Source of the DNA: a bacterium
Lineage (GTDB): Bacteria > Campylobacterota > Campylobacteria > Campylobacterales > Sulfurimonadaceae
DNA: 64,000 bases
Assembly (NCBI GenBank): GCA_018825665.1
Contig: JAHJEG010000033.1
Location: forward strand, 1-64,000
Direction of reading: 5' to 3'
The notes under the pieces are model-generated. The model was not told where the DNA came from. It made no database searches and saw only the letters and a program-made list of their open reading frames with translations. Positions within the stretch are counted from its first letter, which is position 1; every line of letters starts with the position of its first letter. Of the stretch, positions 16,793 to 27,253 are shown piece by piece. The translations under genes and the position numbers were made by a program.

Positions 16793-19700
16793 GCTGTCTC
16801 CTCCTCTATATTTGTATTCTCTAAAGGTATTTCAATTGTGAAACAGCTTCCATCTTTTATATTTTTCCATTTTAAATTTCCGCTGAAATGTTTTTGTAAA
16901 ATAATCATAGACATATAGATTCCAAGACCGGTTCCATTTTGACTTTTTGTAGTTACGTAAGGTTCCCCCAGTTTAGTTATAACAGATTTATCAATCCCGC
17001 CTGCATTATCTATTACATCGATAGTAAGGATCTCTGAAGTAACTCTGGTAATGACATCAATTTTAGCATTTTTTACTTTTTTCTCTTTCATTGCATCTTT
17101 GGCATTATTAAACAGATTAATCAGTACCTGTATCAGTTCATTGGGAAAAGTATACAGCTCAATATCGCAGCTATTTATAAAATGAATTTCAACCTGGTTA
17201 TTTTCCATTATCTTATGAATCATACTCTCAAGTTTTTCATATATTTTACACAATGAGATTATTTCTCTTGTCTTTTCCGGTTTAAAAAATGTACGAAAAT
17301 CATCAATTGTATGACTTAGATACTGCGTTTGTTCCATTAATACATCGGTTAGTTTAATGATATCTTCAGGCGTAATCTCTTCTTCAAGTTCAAGTTGCGC
17401 TTTCAAATTATTGGCTACCATCCCTATCACGGCCAGGGGTTGCCGCCATTGATGAGCTATCATCCCAATCATATCGCCCATTGCTGCCTGACGCGATTGC
17501 GCAAGCATAAGCTCCTCTTTTTTATGCATATCCGTTATATCCATAGCCGAAGAAACTATGATTCTCATCCCGCTGTATATATTTCCAAGGGGTGCATAAG
17601 AAAATATCCAAATTAATTCTCTTCCATCTTTTGTAGTGACACTAATATTTCCTTCATCAACCCTTGTACCATTCTCAAAAAGTTTGTCTACGTCTAAACT
17701 TTTTTCAGCAAGAGAAGTTTGTTTGTGCCATGCTTCAATCGTAGGTATATCTTTTATGGAATATCCACTGAGCTCTTCCCAAGATTCATTTACCATAAGA
17801 ACCGTTCCATCTTCCGAATGAAGCATTATAGGATTTGGAGCAAAACGAATAATGTTTTCAAATTCATTCTTTTTCGATTCAAGTTCTAACATCAGTAATT
17901 TAATTTGCGAAATATCTTGAATAATAGAGATAAAGTAAAGAGGATTATGATTGCTATCTCGAATAAGAACTACAGATAAATGTATCCAAATAATATTGCC
18001 ATTCTTCTTAATATAGCGTTTTTCCATGCTATAGGTGTCTTTTTCCCCGGCTATGAGTTGTTTCACGTAATTCAAGTCTTTGCTTAGGTCATCGGGATGG
18101 GTGATGTCTTGGAAAGTCAGTTTCAATAGTTCTGCTTTGGTATATCCGACAAGCCTGCAGAAATATTCGTTTACCTCCAGCCATGAACCATCCGCTGACA
18201 CATGGGCGATTCCGATTTGTGCCGCTTTAAATGTAGTTTCATATTTAATATGGCTTTCATTGAGTTTTTCACTCAGCGCTTTTTCTTTTGTAATGTCATT
18301 TCCGGTTGCTATGATGCCAATGACATTTCCCGCACTATCTGTTTGTCTTACATTGTTCCATGATATAAGATGCTTATTTCCTTTGGCATCTATAATTTCA
18401 TTGATATAATGTGCTGTTTCTTTTTTTTTCAATAATGAAACAAAAACTTTTCTCGTCTCCTTAAGAAGCTTTTTATCTATAAAATTATCAAACCAATTTA
18501 AGCCTATAAGCTTCTCTTTACTTAACCCAAGCAATTTACTTCCGGTATTATTAATAGATACAATGGTTGATTTTGTATCTAAAACCATAATGAGTAATCC
18601 TGAGACTTCAAGATAAGAAGTAAGTAGTTGATGTTCATTTTCAACTTTTTTCTCCAACTCTTTTTTCTCTGAAATATCATGAAAAAACATAACTACACCT
18701 GTTATTTGTCCATCTTCCATAATAGGGCTTCGTACATATTCCACATGAAATCCTCTACCCTCTTTATTCCAAAAATAATCCTCGCCTCTGGATTCTTTTC
18801 CTGTCTTTATCACTTCATTGATAGGACATTCCTCCTCCGGATAATAAGAGCCGTCCTCTTTTGTATGGTGCCATATTGCATGGCTTGTTTTGCCAAGAAG
18901 ATACTCTGCTGAGTATCCAAGCATTTTTGCAGCTTTTTTGTTTACAAAAATATGGCGGCTAAAAATATCAAGTCCCAATATCCCTTCTATGGAAGATTCT
19001 AAAAGAAGAGAAAGTTTATTTTGAAGTTCCCTGTTTGAGGACAAAGATGCATGAAGCTCTTCGTTTGATGATTGCAGCTCTTCATTGGATGTTTCAAGCT
19101 CTTCGACCGTAGATTGAAGTTTTTCATTGGATTCTTGAAGTTCTGAATTTATCATGGACATATTCTGTTTGGAAAATAACAGTTCATCAAACATGCTTTG
19201 TATTTCATCTCGAGATTCATTTAATTGCACAGACAGAGTATGAATGATTTTATTTTCATTCATAGACGCCAGGGAAGAACCTGTAAACTGTATATCGTCC
19301 GATGAAATCTCCTCAAAACTCATCAATATCATGGATGTAGTTGATTCAAATTCAAAAGGCTGTGCCACAATCCTTAGAAGCACTTCTTCCTTTTTGGATT
19401 CAAGCTGAATGAATTTTGTCCTCTCTAGTTTCTTTGAGACAAAAACATGATTTAAAAGCATTCGGATATCATAGTGCAGCCGCTTATCCAGATTCATAAA
19501 CAGATTTAGGCTTACAATCCCGTCCGAATAGTTCAGATAAGGGATATTCCCTTTTTTATACACGATAGTATAATCACGGTCAATAATCAAGCAGGCATTT
19601 TTATAATACTCAAACATTGTATTTTTTAATGATTCTTCGATTTTTTCAACATTTACAGTTTTCATGCGTTCTCCTCTAGAGGGTGACAATTTTTTTTGAT

Positions 19701-21138
19701 ATTTATCTATACTATGCTGTGGAAATTTAGATAGATACACTTCCTCTTTTTTTTCATAAATCTTATACTTGTTATCAATTGTCAAAAAGTAATTTGTACA
19801 GCTTGCAGTAGACTCAGATGGACCTAAAAAAAGTAAACCGTCTTTATTTAAAGAAAAATGAAATAAAGAAAAAACCTCATTTTGTACAGAATGTATAAGA
19901 TAAATCAGTACATTTCTGCAACTAATTAAATTCATATTGATAAAAGGAGGATTGTGTAAAAAATTATGATGTGCGAATACCATTTGTTCTCGCAAGGATT
20001 TAATTACTTCGTAACCATAAGGTGTCGGAGTAAAATATTTTTGCAACCATTCAGGTTTTACATTTTGGAGATTTTCTTTTGAATATTCTCCTTTTCTAGC
20101 CTTTTCCAAGGCAATATCATCTATATCTGTAGCAAAAATTTTTATATTTATTTTTTTATCAAGTTCTTGGCTTATTTCGTTCACAAGAATTGCTAAACTG
20201 TACGCTTCTTCTCCGCTCGAACAAGCAACACACCATATACGAAACTCACTAAATTCCTTTTGGATTTTAAGATTGATTCTCAATTTGGCTTGAAGCGCCT
20301 CAAAAGCTTCCTCTCCACGAAAAAACTCGGTCACACCAATTAAAACCTCACGGTTTAATATCTCAATCTCTTTCTTATTTTTTTTTATATATCCTGCATA
20401 TGCTTCTAAATTTTCCAGATTCAAAAACTCTATTCTCTTTTGTATACGCCTGAGTACTGTTTCATCCTTGTATTTGAAAAGATCAAGTTGCTTTTCTGTA
20501 CGAAGGAGCTTTCGGATCTCATCAAAAGGGATATCTTCAGTGTAGTACGTTCCTTCGTTTACGGCATGTGCAAATTTTATAAGCATTTGCGCAATATCTT
20601 TGACGCGCAGTATATAATCCACAACTTTCGCTTCAATTGCACTCTGTGGCATATGGGCAAACATTGCTTCTTGTGGATGCTGTACCACTGTAATCCCATT
20701 GTTGTTTTTTACGGCTTGCATTCCGGATGTACCGTCACTTCCGGAACCCGAGAGTAAAACAGCAACTATCTTTGAGTTTTTTATCGTGCATAATGTCTTG
20801 AATAATATATCAATATTTGGAAAAGGAAAAGGGGTATCTGTAACAACTTCTCTAACAGAAGGTTTGTTGTTTTGAATATATATTTCCAATTCTGAAGGAA
20901 GGATATAAAGTATGTCAGGCTTAAAGAGCGTTCCACACTCTATACTTTGAACTTCTATACTACTTTTTCTGCCAAGCAAGCCCGCTAACATGCTATTTTC
21001 ACCTTTTGCACAATGCTGCGCCAAAAAATAAAAAAAACCCGATTTTGGAGGTAAGCTTGCCACAAGTTCAGATAAGGCTTCAAAACCGCCTGCACTCGAA
21101 CCTATTGCGACATAAATAGAAGAGGCTTTCTTTTTCAT
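16780..21138 (-). CDS. CheB-CheR-multi-PAS hybrid sensor histidine kinase
   Basis: At 1452 residues it fuses a CheB methylesterase domain (about 8-190: Ser in GSSAGG, His in QHCAKGENS, Asp in GSGSDGTSG), a CheR methyltransferase domain (about 200-470: VTEFFRG, CVACSSGEE, SCRNVLIYL), a PAS-like region, a coiled coil (about 640-705), four PAS domains, and a histidine kinase core with phospho-His in IAHQWRQP and an ATP-binding GTGLGIYM box. CheR motifs deviate slightly (FFRG for FFRD, SSGEE for STGEEPY). There is no receiver domain; the partner is the overlapping REC-HD-GYP gene. The signal is probably cytoplasmic. Targets of the CheB and CheR halves are unknown. Confidence 0.9.
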   Translation of the reverse strand: MKKKASSIYVAIGSSAGGFEALSELVASLPPKSGFFYFLAQHCAKGENSMLAGLLGRKSSIEVQSIECGTLFKPDILYILPSELEIYIQNNKPSVREVVTDTPFPFPNIDILFKTLCTIKNSKIVAVLLSGSGSDGTSGMQAVKNNNGITVVQHPQEAMFAHMPQSAIEAKVVDYILRVKDIAQMLIKFAHAVNEGTYYTEDIPFDEIRKLLRTEKQLDLFKYKDETVLRRIQKRIEFLNLENLEAYAGYIKKNKKEIEILNREVLIGVTEFFRGEEAFEALQAKLRINLKIQKEFSEFRIWCVACSSGEEAYSLAILVNEISQELDKKINIKIFATDIDDIALEKARKGEYSKENLQNVKPEWLQKYFTPTPYGYEVIKSLREQMVFAHHNFLHNPPFINMNLISCRNVLIYLIHSVQNEVFSLFHFSLNKDGLLFLGPSESTASCTNYFLTIDNKYKIYEKKEEVYLSKFPQHSIDKYQKKLSPSRGERMKTVNVEKIEESLKNTMFEYYKNACLIIDRDYTIVYKKGNIPYLNYSDGIVSLNLFMNLDKRLHYDIRMLLNHVFVSKKLERTKFIQLESKKEEVLLRIVAQPFEFESTTSMILMSFEEISSDDIQFTGSSLASMNENKIIHTLSVQLNESRDEIQSMFDELLFSKQNMSMINSELQESNEKLQSTVEELETSNEELQSSNEELHASLSSNRELQNKLSLLLESSIEGILGLDIFSRHIFVNKKAAKMLGYSAEYLLGKTSHAIWHHTKEDGSYYPEEECPINEVIKTGKESRGEDYFWNKEGRGFHVEYVRSPIMEDGQITGVVMFFHDISEKKELEKKVENEHQLLTSYLEVSGLLIMVLDTKSTIVSINNTGSKLLGLSKEKLIGLNWFDNFIDKKLLKETRKVFVSLLKKKETAHYINEIIDAKGNKHLISWNNVRQTDSAGNVIGIIATGNDITKEKALSEKLNESHIKYETTFKAAQIGIAHVSADGSWLEVNEYFCRLVGYTKAELLKLTFQDITHPDDLSKDLNYVKQLIAGEKDTYSMEKRYIKKNGNIIWIHLSVVLIRDSNHNPLYFISIIQDISQIKLLMLELESKKNEFENIIRFAPNPIMLHSEDGTVLMVNESWEELSGYSIKDIPTIEAWHKQTSLAEKSLDVDKLFENGTRVDEGNISVTTKDGRELIWIFSYAPLGNIYSGMRIIVSSAMDITDMHKKEELMLAQSRQAAMGDMIGMIAHQWRQPLAVIGMVANNLKAQLELEEEITPEDIIKLTDVLMEQTQYLSHTIDDFRTFFKPEKTREIISLCKIYEKLESMIHKIMENNQVEIHFINSCDIELYTFPNELIQVLINLFNNAKDAMKEKKVKNAKIDVITRVTSEILTIDVIDNAGGIDKSVITKLGEPYVTTKSQNGTGLGIYMSMIILQKHFSGNLKWKNIKDGSCFTIEIPLENTNIEEETAWVH

Positions 21139-21276
21139 AAAATGTACCGACCTTTGTTCATATAAACATATTTATACTCCATTTATAACACAATCTGTAT
21201 TAATTTATTGATAAAATCTATGTTATTTTAAGCTTGCATATACTAAAAAAGAGTTTTTTACTCTACTCACTGCACA

Positions 21277-22269
21277 TTAGGAAAACTGTTTTGCGATTCT
21301 TATCTCAAAACCTTTTCTCTCACCCTTGAGCAGTTCCACACATCCGCCGTGGGCCTCTGCGATTTGTCTGCTTAGAACCAGTCCCAGACCGTTGCCCTTT
21401 TCTTTGGTGCTTTTAAATGCTTCAAAAAGCTCTTTTTTGTTTTCTATTGCGATTCCGCTGTCATAGATGTAAAACCTGTGAAAACTGGCATCATTCTCAT
21501 ACACGATCTCAACACTTCCCTCTTCGTTCTCATCAAGCTCAATGGCATCGATAGCATTGATAATGAAGTTTGAGAAAAGCATCTCCAAAAGGTCTTTGTC
21601 CGCATTTAATATAAACTTTTGCTCAGGGAAGATAAAACGGATCTCTTTTGAGTATGCATAATAGCCTATTGCCATATCTATAGACTCTTTTAGCTCACTC
21701 CACATAAAGGGAGCGATATTTGCCTCAACACCCTTGGAAAACATCAAAGTGGCTTTGATAATCCTGTCGATGCGATACACGGATTTTTGGATCTCTTCAA
21801 CGATGGGGATGTTTTCCGGGATAACCCTCTTTTTTAAAGCCGAACTTAAAAGAGAAATGGAACCGATGGGATTGCGTATCTCATGTGAGAGATGTGCCGC
21901 CATCTGCCCCATGGTAGCGAGGTTCTCTTTTCTTTTTTGTTCCGTTATATCGGTTGCGCTGAGCATGAACTTGTCTTGGTAGGAGGAGCTTTTGATGAGA
22001 TAGGAGCGTTTTTTGAAACTCACTTCATAATCATCATTTTTGGATTCCAGGAGCTCAAGCAGTTTTCCAAGAGATTTGGCCTGGGAATTTTGTAAAAAAA
22101 CCTCCCCCTCCTCATCCAGGATCCAGATAGCATTTGGCAAGAATTCGACCACTTTTTCCACAGTATCCTGCAGATGGGTGTAAGACTCTTTTAGGTCCGT
22201 AAATTCCCGCTCGACCTTATAGGTCTGCTCTATTAAAAGATTTAATTCCTGGGGCGTGATACCGGACAT
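21277..22269 (-). CDS. flgS: FlgS-type flagellar sensor histidine kinase
   Basis: This soluble 330-residue kinase has a PAS domain (about 45-110), a HisKA segment with LSHEIRNPIGSI near 128 and an HATPase domain with GNGLGLVLSRQI. It lacks membrane segments. The N-terminal LLIEQTYKVEREF and the EFLPNAIWILDEEG segment look like the Campylobacterota FlgS kinases, which sense the flagellar export apparatus and phosphorylate FlgR to switch on sigma54-dependent rod and hook genes. The ATG overlaps the aminopeptidase stop by one base (ATGA), so the genes are coupled. No flgR is in the window. The specific FlgS identity is recalled from family features, not searched. Confidence 0.7.
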   Translation of the reverse strand: MSGITPQELNLLIEQTYKVEREFTDLKESYTHLQDTVEKVVEFLPNAIWILDEEGEVFLQNSQAKSLGKLLELLESKNDDYEVSFKKRSYLIKSSSYQDKFMLSATDITEQKRKENLATMGQMAAHLSHEIRNPIGSISLLSSALKKRVIPENIPIVEEIQKSVYRIDRIIKATLMFSKGVEANIAPFMWSELKESIDMAIGYYAYSKEIRFIFPEQKFILNADKDLLEMLFSNFIINAIDAIELDENEEGSVEIVYENDASFHRFYIYDSGIAIENKKELFEAFKSTKEKGNGLGLVLSRQIAEAHGGCVELLKGERKGFEIRIAKQFS

Positions 22270-23528
22270 CAGTCGCTAAATCCCACTAATATCTTATACA
22301 AAGAATGGGCATCATCGCTTCCGCAAAGCTCCCTTATCGAATGCATTGCAAAAGTAGGAAGACCTACATCCAAAGTCTCGATTCCTAGTCTTGTGGCAGT
22401 GATGGGTCCTATCGTAGAGCCGCATCCCATATCGCTTCGTGTCACAAACTTCTGAATCGGTTCATTAAGTGAAGAGGCAACATTCATAAACCTTGACATT
22501 GTCTTGGAGTTTGAGGCATAACGCTGATTGGAGTTTACCTTTATGACCACGCCTGCATTGATATGGGGGGCATGGTTTTCATCATGTTTCGCCGGATAGT
22601 TTGGATGTATGGCATGTGCATTATCCGCAGAGATCATCACTGAGGAGCGTACCATCTGTATATATTCCTCATAGTCGCCAAACATCCTTCTGAGCGTGTT
22701 TTCCAAGAAGGAGCCGGCAGCTCCGGAAGTCGAAGCACTCCCCACCTCTTCATGGTCGCTCGCGATAAAGAGCATAGGCTTGTTTGCATCTATACTGCAA
22801 ATGCTCAGCATCCCTACATAACAGCTCAGAAGATTGTCCAGCCTTGCACTCGCTATGAAGTCATTGTCTATTCCGACATAAGAAGCATTTTGAGTATCAT
22901 AAAGGCTCAGCTCATTGGCGTAAAGTTCTACAACCTCGTCAATTCCACATGCCAGAAGCTGGTCTTTTATAAAATGCTCAAAACTAAAGCTGTTTCCACA
23001 TGCCAGAATCGGAGAGATATCCGTCTGGGCGTTGATGGTCTTGGCTGTGTGTACATCTCTGTCCAAATGTATCGCAAGAGAAGGGATAATCGCAATAGCT
23101 TTTTTGACATCTATAAGAGCATCCCGGATTCGGTTGTTCGTATCAAGATAGCTCACCCGTCCTGCCAAAGACAAATCTCTGTCAAACCATGGATTCAACA
23201 GTATCCCACCATAAGGCTCAACCGCGAACTTCACAACCCCGTCATTTTTAATAATCGGATTTGGTTTGAGTTTGAGATTTGGAGAGTCCGTATGTGTTCC
23301 CACCATAGTATAGTTTCTGCTCTTTGGATAGGTAAAAGCGATAACAGAAGAGTCGTTTCTGCTCACAAAATACTTTTCGCCCTCCTGCAGATTCCACTTC
23401 TGATCCTCAAAAAGCTCTATAAAACCTGCATTCTCAAACATTCCCGACATATTTTTCGTAGCATGAAAAGGGGTTGGCGAGGCATCCAAAAAACCGAGTA
23501 AGCCTTCATTAAAATCTTGTTTGTTCAT
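22269..23528 (-). CDS. M18 family aspartyl aminopeptidase-like metallopeptidase
   Basis: This 419-residue peptidase is predicted to release N-terminal (acidic) amino acids using two metal ions. M18 signatures are visible: GTHTDSPNLKLKP near 78 (metal His and Asp), YGGILLNPWFDRDLSLAGRV near 105, SDHEEVGS near 256 (catalytic Glu pair) and DNAHAIHPNYP near 300. Length fits the family. It lies between dnaE (5 bases upstream) and flgS (1-base overlap), so dnaE, this gene and flgS probably form one operon. Two GGCATGTGG copies lie 42 bases apart in it, coding LLACGID and LACGNS. Confidence 0.9.
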   Translation of the reverse strand: MNKQDFNEGLLGFLDASPTPFHATKNMSGMFENAGFIELFEDQKWNLQEGEKYFVSRNDSSVIAFTYPKSRNYTMVGTHTDSPNLKLKPNPIIKNDGVVKFAVEPYGGILLNPWFDRDLSLAGRVSYLDTNNRIRDALIDVKKAIAIIPSLAIHLDRDVHTAKTINAQTDISPILACGNSFSFEHFIKDQLLACGIDEVVELYANELSLYDTQNASYVGIDNDFIASARLDNLLSCYVGMLSICSIDANKPMLFIASDHEEVGSASTSGAAGSFLENTLRRMFGDYEEYIQMVRSSVMISADNAHAIHPNYPAKHDENHAPHINAGVVIKVNSNQRYASNSKTMSRFMNVASSLNEPIQKFVTRSDMGCGSTIGPITATRLGIETLDVGLPTFAMHSIRELCGSDDAHSLYKILVGFSD

Positions 23529-23533
23529 CTTTT

Positions 23534-26500
23534 TTATCCTTCTATAATATCCACGTGTTCATTATTTTCCAGTGCCAAAATTATTTTTCCGTCTACTCTG
23601 ATAGCTGAGTCTATAACAACATTATGCAGTTTTGAGATTACGGTTATCTTAAGGGGTCTGTTTCCCGGATTTTGTCGCACAAGCATATACAGGTCCTCAA
23701 GGACTTTCATGTTCGTATCAAGCCTTACAGCCAGATTCAGCGGTTCCTGCGGCTTTTCACGCACTTCTGTTTTTGTTTTTTTCGTCTCTTTTTTTGCTTC
23801 TTTGAGCGTCATAATCTTTGTTACGCCGATTCTTGTAAACATCTCCGTATGCGTAATCTTGGCTTTAAAGGCGACCGGCTCGTTCAAATCCATCTCACTC
23901 AGCTGTTCGAGCTTGTCTGAAAAGAGCATAATCTCTATATTTCCGTGAAAGTCCATAAGAGAAACGATTCCAAAAGCGTTCCCTTTTTTGGATACTTTTT
24001 TTTGTATCTCTTCAACCTTGCCTATAAAGATGGCGCTGGAACCGTCTTTTATATTTTCAAGCTCGGAAGAGAGCGTATATGTCAACTCATCCAGTGCGTC
24101 TCTGTATTCGTCCAGAGGGTGCCCCGATACATAAAAGCCCAGGGTTTCTTTTTCAAACTCCAAAATCTCTTTGAGCGTATATTCATCCGAATTTGTCAGT
24201 TTAAGTTCTACCGTAGTTATCTCGGCATCGTCTCCAAACAAAGAACCCATCGCATTTTTCTTTGCCACCGAAGCATCTTTTGCCGTATCGACGATAAGCT
24301 CCAACTGATCCAGAAGTGCTTTTCTCGAAAAGCCGTATCTGTCAAATCCGCCCGATTTTATAACCGATTCTATAAATCTTTTATTGACCTTTGAGGGATC
24401 GATTCTGTTTACAAAATCCTGTATGGAAGTAAAATTGCCGCCCTCTTTTCTTGTTTCAAGGATAGATAAGACAGCGGATTTTCCCACACCCTTAATCGCA
24501 CCAAGACCAAAGAGGATAATCTCCTGCTCATCTTTGGTGATGGCGGAAAATTCCAATTGAGAATCACAAACGTCAGGCGGCGAGAGTTCTATACCCATTC
24601 GCTTCACCTCATCGATGTAACGCACAACCTTGTCCGTGTTGTCCTTGTCCGAGGTAAGAAGAGCCGCCATAAACTCGTTGGGGTAGTAGGTCTTGAGCCA
24701 TGCTGTTTGAAAGGTGACCATCGCATAAGCCGCGGAGTGTGATTTGTTAAATCCGTATCCCGCAAATTTTTCTATCAGGTCAAAAAGCTTTGAGGCTTCA
24801 TTATAGTCAAAGCCCTGCTTTTGGGCACCCTCTGAAAACTCGGCATTGTACACATTCATATCTTTTTTCTTACCCATGGCACGACGGATAATATCTGAAT
24901 ACCCAAGGCTGAATCCGCCGATAGTCTGGACTATCTGCATAACCTGTTCCTGGTACACGATGACCCCGTAGGTGTTTCCAAGGATAGCTTCCATAGGTTC
25001 AAAGGTATATTCTATAGCCTCACGCCCGTGTTTACGCTCGATAAAACTATCAAGCATCCCGGACTCCATAGGTCCCGGACGGTACAGTGCCAAGACCGCA
25101 ATCAAATCCTCAAAATTATCGGGTTTCAGACGTTTGTTCAAATCCTGCATTCCCGAGGACTCTATCTGGAACATCCCGACAGTTTCACCGGTTCTTATGA
25201 CCTCGTACACTTTTTTGTCATTCTCGTCTATCTTGTGCCAGTCTATATCTTTTTTATATCTTCTTTTGATAAGCTTGATCGCATTATCGATAACATCCAG
25301 AGTCTTCAGACCGAGGAAGTCAAATTTGATCAAATCGACATCTTCTAGATAGTTAAGCGAATACTGCGTTACAAATGTCGTCTCACCCGATGGCTTGTAG
25401 ATAGGTGTCTTATACCAGAGCTCTTCATTGGAGATAACGACACCTGCTGCATGCATGCCGGAATTGCGCTTGAGCCCTTCGAGCTTTTTGGCAAATTCCC
25501 AAACTCTTGCGGCACTTGGGTCTGTTTCTATAAGTTCTCTGAGTTTAGGCTCTTTTTGAAAAGCCCCGTCAATAAACTCCCCTTTTTTCTCTTTTCCGTT
25601 GAGAGTGATACCAAGCTCGTCGGGAACCAGTTTTGCCATCTTGTCCGCCTGACTCAAAGGCATATCCAAAACCCTTGCTACGTCACGGATAACCCCCTTT
25701 GCAAGGAGCGAACCGAAGGTGATGATCTGCGCCACCTGATTACGTCCGTATTTCTCGACAACATAGTCTATAATCTCTCCGCGGCGCGCCTGCATAAAGT
25801 CCATATCGATATCGGGCATGGAGACACGCTCAGGATTGAGAAACCTCTCAAAAAGCAGATCATACTTCATAGGGTCGATATCCGTAATATCAAGCGAATA
25901 CGCGACAAGACTCCCCGCGGCAGAACCGCGTCCGGGTCCTACGGCGATGCCCATCTCTTTTGCAACCTTCACGAAATCCCAGACTATAAGCATATAGCCT
26001 GGAAACTTCATGTCGTTTATGATTTTCATCTCAAAATCAAGTCTCTCTTTGTATTCCTGATGCTTGGCATGTGGAACATGCACCAATCTGTTTTGCAAAC
26101 CTTTTTTACAGCAAAAGATAAAATATTCCGCATCGTTTTTGTCTGCCCCGCTCTTCCATGCTTTTTTGTCATCTTTTGAAGCATCTTCGGGCAAAGGCGC
26201 GTCATCTTCATAGTTGATATCCAGTCCCTCTTTTTTTGCATATTCGGGAGTAAACTTAAAATTCGGAGGAGTCGGATCGCCCAGTTTTAGTTTGAGATTA
26301 CATTTATCCACAATCTCCTGAGTGTGGGCAAGCGCTTCTGGGATATCTGCAAAAAGTCTGGCCATCTGCTGTGGGCTTTTGAGATAAAACTCATGTACGG
26401 AATGGCGCATACGGTTTGGGTCATCATAGAGCTTATTCATCCCGATACACATAAAAGCCTCATGATACTGGGCATCACCCGGATATGTATAATGGGTGTC

Positions 26501-27142
26501 ATTCGTAGCCACCACTTTTATCCCCGTCTCTTTGGATATCTTGAGAACCTGATCATCTATAAAAAGCTGGTCACCGATACCGTGACGCATAAGTTCAAGA
26601 TAAAAATCATCTCCGAAGATATCCTGATACTCCCGTGCGACTTCCAAAGCACCGTCATAACCAAGAGCGCCGTTTTTTACATTTCTCTCATTTGAGAGGT
26701 TTAAATGCCAGTTCACTTCGCCCTGAAGACAGGCGGAGGTGCAGATAAGACCTTCGCTGTGCTCGCGGAGTTCCTGTTTGTTAATGCGGGGAAAATAGTA
26801 AAATCCGTCTATAAATGCCTTGGATGAGAGATACATAAGATTCTCATACCCTTTTTGGTCTTTGGCATAGAGACAGATATGAAACCTCTGTTTTGTGCTT
26901 TTGTCATCCAGGGTGTCTCCGTTGTGTATATAACCTTCCATCCCGATGATGGGCTTGATTCCTGCATCCGTCATCTGCTGGTAAAAGTCAATCGCGCCAA
27001 ACATGTTTCCATGGTCGGTCATGGCTACGGACGTCATTCCAAGCTCTTTGACTCTGCTTACGAGATTTGTGATTTTGTTGGCACCGTCGAGCAGTGAATA
27101 TTCTGTGTGCAAATGGAGATGTGTAAAGGGTTGAACGCTCAT
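23534..27142 (-). CDS. dnaE: DNA polymerase III alpha subunit
   Basis: This is the replicative polymerase catalytic subunit, 1202 residues. The N-terminal PHP domain opens FTHLHLHTEYSLLDG. The polymerase active site shows PDIDMDF near 400 and IKFDFLGLKTL near 560, holding the three catalytic Asp residues; GPGRGSAAGS lies just upstream. A tandem helix-hairpin-helix and OB-fold region follow toward the C-terminus (IFIGKVEEIQKK). No intein or break is seen. It appears to be the first gene of the dnaE-M18-flgS group. One GGCATGTGG copy lies in it. Confidence 0.97.
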   Translation of the reverse strand: MSVQPFTHLHLHTEYSLLDGANKITNLVSRVKELGMTSVAMTDHGNMFGAIDFYQQMTDAGIKPIIGMEGYIHNGDTLDDKSTKQRFHICLYAKDQKGYENLMYLSSKAFIDGFYYFPRINKQELREHSEGLICTSACLQGEVNWHLNLSNERNVKNGALGYDGALEVAREYQDIFGDDFYLELMRHGIGDQLFIDDQVLKISKETGIKVVATNDTHYTYPGDAQYHEAFMCIGMNKLYDDPNRMRHSVHEFYLKSPQQMARLFADIPEALAHTQEIVDKCNLKLKLGDPTPPNFKFTPEYAKKEGLDINYEDDAPLPEDASKDDKKAWKSGADKNDAEYFIFCCKKGLQNRLVHVPHAKHQEYKERLDFEMKIINDMKFPGYMLIVWDFVKVAKEMGIAVGPGRGSAAGSLVAYSLDITDIDPMKYDLLFERFLNPERVSMPDIDMDFMQARRGEIIDYVVEKYGRNQVAQIITFGSLLAKGVIRDVARVLDMPLSQADKMAKLVPDELGITLNGKEKKGEFIDGAFQKEPKLRELIETDPSAARVWEFAKKLEGLKRNSGMHAAGVVISNEELWYKTPIYKPSGETTFVTQYSLNYLEDVDLIKFDFLGLKTLDVIDNAIKLIKRRYKKDIDWHKIDENDKKVYEVIRTGETVGMFQIESSGMQDLNKRLKPDNFEDLIAVLALYRPGPMESGMLDSFIERKHGREAIEYTFEPMEAILGNTYGVIVYQEQVMQIVQTIGGFSLGYSDIIRRAMGKKKDMNVYNAEFSEGAQKQGFDYNEASKLFDLIEKFAGYGFNKSHSAAYAMVTFQTAWLKTYYPNEFMAALLTSDKDNTDKVVRYIDEVKRMGIELSPPDVCDSQLEFSAITKDEQEIILFGLGAIKGVGKSAVLSILETRKEGGNFTSIQDFVNRIDPSKVNKRFIESVIKSGGFDRYGFSRKALLDQLELIVDTAKDASVAKKNAMGSLFGDDAEITTVELKLTNSDEYTLKEILEFEKETLGFYVSGHPLDEYRDALDELTYTLSSELENIKDGSSAIFIGKVEEIQKKVSKKGNAFGIVSLMDFHGNIEIMLFSDKLEQLSEMDLNEPVAFKAKITHTEMFTRIGVTKIMTLKEAKKETKKTKTEVREKPQEPLNLAVRLDTNMKVLEDLYMLVRQNPGNRPLKITVISKLHNVVIDSAIRVDGKIILALENNEHVDIIEG

Positions 27143-27253
27143 AATATATTGCCTGTATTCTATAAAATTGTATATTTTTGAATTAATTTTTGATTATAGT
27201 AAAATTGACTTAATATCTAGTTTATGAAAAAACTTAAACATCAAGCCTATGGA

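Noticed and set aside
21235-21265. Possible terminator AAAAAAGAGTTTTTT after flgS
   Set aside because: The stem is only A-T pairs with a 3-base loop, too weak to call.
22752-23501. 249-residue plus-strand ORF
   Set aside because: Fully antisense to the M18 aminopeptidase, with no family resemblance.
25451-26179. 242-residue plus-strand ORF
   Set aside because: Antisense shadow within dnaE, which is intact and well conserved.
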